Shown piece after piece: positions 14,698 to 18,037 of a stretch of DNA of 18,037 bases. The position numbers were made by a program, and so were the translations under genes. The notes below the pieces were generated by a model. That model was given only the letters and a program-made list of their open reading frames with translations. It ran no database searches and had not been told where the DNA came from. Source of the stretch: UBA1447 sp002329225 (GTDB lineage Bacteria > Bacillota > Clostridia > Oscillospirales > Acutalibacteraceae); the NCBI GenBank assembly GCA_050946835.1, contig JBMNVN010000013.1, positions 1 through 18,037 on the forward strand, written 5' to 3'. Every line of letters begins with the position of its first letter. Within the stretch, counting starts at the first letter, position 1.

Positions 14698-17367
14698 ATG
14701 TTCATAAAAACAATGCGTCTTGCCGACGGCCGTGTTTTTGCCTGCAATGCTTTTGAGATTGTATCGCTGCCCTCTCAACCCGAGGATCTGCAAGCCGGTA
14801 AAGAAGCACGGCAGGTCAATGCCAATTTGTTCCAGCAGATAGCCGGCGAGTTCCACAGCCTGAGTCTGCCGGACCGTACAGTGGCGGAACTGCTTTGGGT
14901 TGCGCATAAGACGGAGAATCAGACCTTCCGTTCGCGCATCCGCCTGTTTTTTGTTTTGCGGGCAGTCGGCTCGGCACGGGAGTCGGTAGCGGAGCGTCTG
15001 GAGCAAACGCAGAATGTTTTTATGAACTCTTTTGCCAACGGCAGGTTTACGGTCAACAAAGTTGAACCCGACGGCGAAGATTTTGCCGGAACGGTTTCTG
15101 CGGTTGATTGCAGTTCGGTTTTTTCTGTGGTCAAATCCGAGCGCTGCAATGCGAACTCGGGTTCATTAGGCTATTATTGCTTCAGCGACATTATTCCTGC
15201 CAACAGCGAGGATAATTTTCTTAATTTGGTGACCGCACTGTCCCAGACGGAAAATTGTGCCGTTTCTTTCCAGCTTGTTCCGGCCAAGTTTACTGCGGCC
15301 GAAACGGTTCATATAAATGAAATGTCGGCTCAGTATGCCAAAATCGCCGGAGGTTTTCAGGTGGAACGGGAGTTTTACCGTGACGTGGCCGCCGGGGATC
15401 CCTACCGCTATTTTTCCTATTACAACGAGCGCATCGGCCAGCCCCTGTTCCGCTACAACATCCTGATTTTCGGTCAGAGGGCGGCCGCTGCCGGCATTGC
15501 GGCAAAAGTAATCAGCCTTTTACAGACCGGTAAGGGAAAAACCCCGCCGCCCGCTCCGGTGTGTGTAGACCTTGCCTCACAAAAAATCAATATGGCAGCT
15601 CAGTTTATCTACTATCCGTGGAATGTGTGTACCGCTCAAACGAGCAGGCCTGCCGTGGCCGGGCAAACCTCTTTGAGTATTCTTGCACCGGCGCTGAAAA
15701 GGATGCCGTATCTTATTACTGCGGAGGAGGCTAACTGCTTTTTCCGTCTTCCGCTGCATGAGAAGGCAATGACAGCCCTGAAAAGCAATCAGGGCGCCCG
15801 TTCCAGCGAGCAGTTTTCCGCTTCGGTCGTGGATAAAAGCAATATCCGTATCGGTCTGCTGAAGTCGGCGGAAGGTGCGCAGGTGGCAATCGGCTGCCCC
15901 GAAAAGGCCTTTACCAAGCACGGACTTATTGTCGGCACCCCCGGTTCCGGTAAAACCAACTTTTCCATAAGTCTGCTGATGCAGTTTGCCAAAAGGAAGA
16001 TACCCTTCCTGGCGATTGAACCGACCAAACGGGAATATCGTTCGCTGATTGACGAAGTGCCTGACCTCCGCATCTTTACACCGGGCAACAACGATGTTTC
16101 GCCTTTTATCATCAATCCGTTTATTCCGCCGAAGGATATCCGTATTGAACAATATGTCCCCAGCCTTGCCAGCGCTTTCAAAGCGGCTTTTTCCATGCCC
16201 GAGCCGCTGGACATTATTTTTCTCAAGGCCATCCGCAGTTGTTATACCGAATACGGCTGGAAGGATTACAGCAAAATGGGCGACAGCGATGTTAAGGTTT
16301 TCGGCCTGCACGAATTTATTCTGGTCTTCAAACGCCTGATTGAAAAAATGGATTACAGCGCTGAGGTCAAAGGCAATATCAAAAGCGCCGGACTGCTGCG
16401 TCTTTCAAACCTTATTGAGCAAAACAGCAATATTTATGACACCATAAACACCGTGCCCATTGAGGATTTGCTTAAAAACCCGACTGTCATTGAGCTTGAC
16501 GCCATCGATAACGCCGAGCAGAAATCGCTGCTCATGGCGTTGCTGCTCATCAACATCTGTGTTTATACCAAGCACAACCATCTCGGTGACGGCAATCTGA
16601 AAAACATTATCCTCATTGACGAGGCGCATGTGCTTCTCGGCAACAGAGGTTCCGGCGGCGACGGCGCCAAGTCGGAAGAAACTACCGTCAGCGCCCTTCA
16701 AAATATGATTGCAGAAATCCGCTCTTTTGGTACAGGTATTATCATAGCCGACCAGTCGCCGACGAAGGTCAGCCGCGAGGTGGTCGCCAATACGGATATC
16801 AAGGTCACGTTCCGTTTGGTTCAGGCGGCCGAAAAGTCTATGATAATCGACAGTACAAGTATGGATGAGGAAAATGCCCGGGAACTTTCGCGTTTAAAAG
16901 TGGGCGAAGCGTTTGTGTATTACAGCGGCCTTGAGGAACCGCAGCTTGTTGTTACCGAGAAAATACGCGGAGACACAAAATTGAGGATGAATGTCGGGAA
17001 TGATGAAATCGCACGCAGGAATACCTACTGGCCCGAACGCCGACTGATGCTCAGACCCTTTGCCGAGTGCGCACTCTTTGATACTTGCAGCGAAGGCTGC
17101 GACTTTGTCATTCGCGCCAAGGCGGAGTACCTTGCCAATAAGCTGTACCTGAAATACAGGTCTAAAATTATCGATGCCAAAACGCTGATGAACCATATCG
17201 CCTATGTGCCAAAACTCATAGAAAAGGAGATAGAGGCCGAGGCGCCGGCTGACCGGGAGAGGATGAACAACTGTGTTAAGGTTCGGTTTATGCGAAAAGC
17301 TGAGCTGGAAGGTGCGGTTTCACTGAATCAGGATGAAACAAATAGAATTCTGACATACAGGGGGTAA
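14698..17367 (+). CDS. HerA/VirB4-like P-loop ATPase
   Basis: An 889-residue ATPase of the HerA-FtsK superfamily. The Walker A motif GTPGSGKT is at 413-420 and the Walker B motif IILIDEAH has D641-E642. A following ADQSP segment with nearby TDIKVTFRL resembles the sensor region of HerA and VirB4-type proteins, and TAEEANCFFRLP before the ATPase core is like the linker seen in conjugation-type ATPases. The N-terminal 390 residues form a family-specific region I cannot name. The C-terminus has a cysteine cluster C791, C797, C801 (CALFDTCSEGC). Such ATPases usually form hexamers that move DNA or protein; in defence loci HerA partners with nuclease or NADase effectors. GGAGG is 7 bases before the ATG. 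The next gene starts 4 bases after the stop. Confidence 0.88.
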   Translation: MFIKTMRLADGRVFACNAFEIVSLPSQPEDLQAGKEARQVNANLFQQIAGEFHSLSLPDRTVAELLWVAHKTENQTFRSRIRLFFVLRAVGSARESVAERLEQTQNVFMNSFANGRFTVNKVEPDGEDFAGTVSAVDCSSVFSVVKSERCNANSGSLGYYCFSDIIPANSEDNFLNLVTALSQTENCAVSFQLVPAKFTAAETVHINEMSAQYAKIAGGFQVEREFYRDVAAGDPYRYFSYYNERIGQPLFRYNILIFGQRAAAAGIAAKVISLLQTGKGKTPPPAPVCVDLASQKINMAAQFIYYPWNVCTAQTSRPAVAGQTSLSILAPALKRMPYLITAEEANCFFRLPLHEKAMTALKSNQGARSSEQFSASVVDKSNIRIGLLKSAEGAQVAIGCPEKAFTKHGLIVGTPGSGKTNFSISLLMQFAKRKIPFLAIEPTKREYRSLIDEVPDLRIFTPGNNDVSPFIINPFIPPKDIRIEQYVPSLASAFKAAFSMPEPLDIIFLKAIRSCYTEYGWKDYSKMGDSDVKVFGLHEFILVFKRLIEKMDYSAEVKGNIKSAGLLRLSNLIEQNSNIYDTINTVPIEDLLKNPTVIELDAIDNAEQKSLLMALLLINICVYTKHNHLGDGNLKNIILIDEAHVLLGNRGSGGDGAKSEETTVSALQNMIAEIRSFGTGIIIADQSPTKVSREVVANTDIKVTFRLVQAAEKSMIIDSTSMDEENARELSRLKVGEAFVYYSGLEEPQLVVTEKIRGDTKLRMNVGNDEIARRNTYWPERRLMLRPFAECALFDTCSEGCDFVIRAKAEYLANKLYLKYRSKIIDAKTLMNHIAYVPKLIEKEIEAEAPADRERMNNCVKVRFMRKAELEGAVSLNQDETNRILTYRG

Positions 17368-17371
17368 TACT

Positions 17372-18037
17372 ATGGATGAGTTCGGCGGAGAAGGCGGCTA
17401 TGATTCCGGTGCGGAGCTTGGCGGTGATAGCAGTTTTGATGTAGGTGCGGATGTCGGCGGCGAAGATATTGATTTATCTTCCGATTTGGGCGGCGCCGAG
17501 GATATTGAGGCCGCTCCCGATTTTGAAGAAAGCTTCGATTTGGATTCAGACTTGCCGGATTTGCCGGCGGAGTCACCGGATGAAATCCCGGATTTTGACT
17601 TGTCGCCGATTGAGGAAATATCGGAGGTGCCGGATATTGACCAATTCGAATCACCCGATATGGAAGATTTACCGCTTGCGGAACCCGACGAAATTCCGGA
17701 TACCGATTTGTACGAGCAGACAGAACTGCCGGAGGCAGATATTGAAGAATATGACGGCGACGATTCCGATTTAATGACCGACGGAGGGGATGATTTTTCC
17801 GCCTCTGCTCCAATAGACGACATATCGGACGATGCGGCTGATGAGCCGGGAGAGGACTTCCGGGAATCCGATATGGTGGAAATGGAAGAAGGCGTTACGT
17901 ATGATCTGCATCCCGAAGATGCGGTTGACGAAGCGGCGCCGGATATTACGCCTGAGGACATTCGTGCGGACATTGATGCGCTGAATGCCGAAATGGAGCA
18001 TGACGCCGCAATGCTCGGTGAAATGCCGCCTGAAACT
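17372..18037 (+). CDS. Highly acidic low-complexity protein, 3' end beyond window
   Basis: Open from the ATG at 17372, with an AGGGGG-type site about 7 bases upstream and only 4 bases after the ATPase stop, to the window edge (222 residues visible). By hand count about 82 residues are Asp or Glu, against two Arg and no Lys. The first half is Gly/Asp-rich; the middle repeats short units such as PDEIPD, LPDLPAE and SPDMEDLP; the end becomes more helical (EDIRADIDALNAEMEHD). No known domain is visible yet; one may lie beyond the edge. Such acidic stretches can mimic nucleic acid, bind metal, or act as a disordered linker. The reversed strand reads as a Ser-rich frame, which is a shadow of this composition. 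Confidence 0.82.
   Translation, partial: MDEFGGEGGYDSGAELGGDSSFDVGADVGGEDIDLSSDLGGAEDIEAAPDFEESFDLDSDLPDLPAESPDEIPDFDLSPIEEISEVPDIDQFESPDMEDLPLAEPDEIPDTDLYEQTELPEADIEEYDGDDSDLMTDGGDDFSASAPIDDISDDAADEPGEDFRESDMVEMEEGVTYDLHPEDAVDEAAPDITPEDIRADIDALNAEMEHDAAMLGEMPPET

Noticed and set aside
15577..16311. 244-codon minus-strand open frame inside the HerA-like ATPase gene
   Set aside because: Covers the complement of the Walker A region; a shadow of a clearly real gene.
17398..17973. Serine-rich 191-codon minus-strand frame
   Set aside because: Its Ser/Gly/Ile repetitiveness is the mirror of the Asp/Glu/Pro-rich codons of the plus-strand acidic protein, which has a ribosome site and operon spacing.
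1..18037. CRISPR arrays, tRNA or rRNA genes, insertion sequences
   Set aside because: No regularly spaced short repeats, cloverleaf-like sequences, rRNA segments, transposase motifs or terminal inverted repeats were seen on reading both strands.

Overview
This window looks like chromosome from a Gram-positive Bacillota, probably a Clostridia-type anaerobe. The evidence is GGAGG-type ribosome sites about 7-8 bases before most starts, consensus -35/-10 promoters with 17-base spacing, moderate GC, and the families present. The species cannot be named from sequence alone.

Left part (1-6600), all on the minus strand: ordinary chromosomal genes. Reading in transcription order they are glgP (glycogen phosphorylase, own promoter and a strong terminator), prfB (release factor 2, own promoter, without the usual programmed frameshift), a KynB-like cyclase/hydrolase, a PglC/WcaJ-type sugar phosphotransferase, and a membrane-embedded M28 zinc peptidase that overlaps the transferase stop by one base. 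The first 22 bases hold the start of another leftward gene with its own extended -10 promoter.

Middle (6640-7686): a HicA/HicB toxin-antitoxin pair on the minus strand, with a near-perfect promoter, an inverted repeat overlapping that promoter, and a terminator. A 350-base divergent intergenic region separates it from the plus-strand cluster.

Right part (7687-18037), all on the plus strand: an accessory cluster. In order it encodes an SPFH-domain protein with two C-terminal zinc ribbons, a four-helix membrane protein, two paralogous TIR proteins (zinc ribbon, helical repeats, TIR, one membrane helix, extracytoplasmic domain), a 48-residue zinc-ribbon protein, a HerA/VirB4-like P-loop ATPase, and the start of a very acidic protein cut by the window edge. 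Both TIR domains keep the glutamate that is catalytic in TIR NADases. The two TIR genes share an almost identical 280-base leader plus N-terminal block (5 differences, no indels). That leader can fold into a chain of mutually exclusive hairpins ending in a terminator-like stem and a T run, and all three leader differences fall in loops. The first TIR gene carries a frameshift in an A6 run between the TIR domain and its membrane/ectodomain half.

Interpretation (inference): the plus-strand cluster may be a membrane-anchored sensing or defence system. The TIR proteins have a common cytoplasmic signalling head and different outside domains, much like a bacterial counterpart of Toll-like receptors, and they sit with an SPFH membrane scaffold and a HerA-like ATPase. 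I do not recognise this gene set as a named system.
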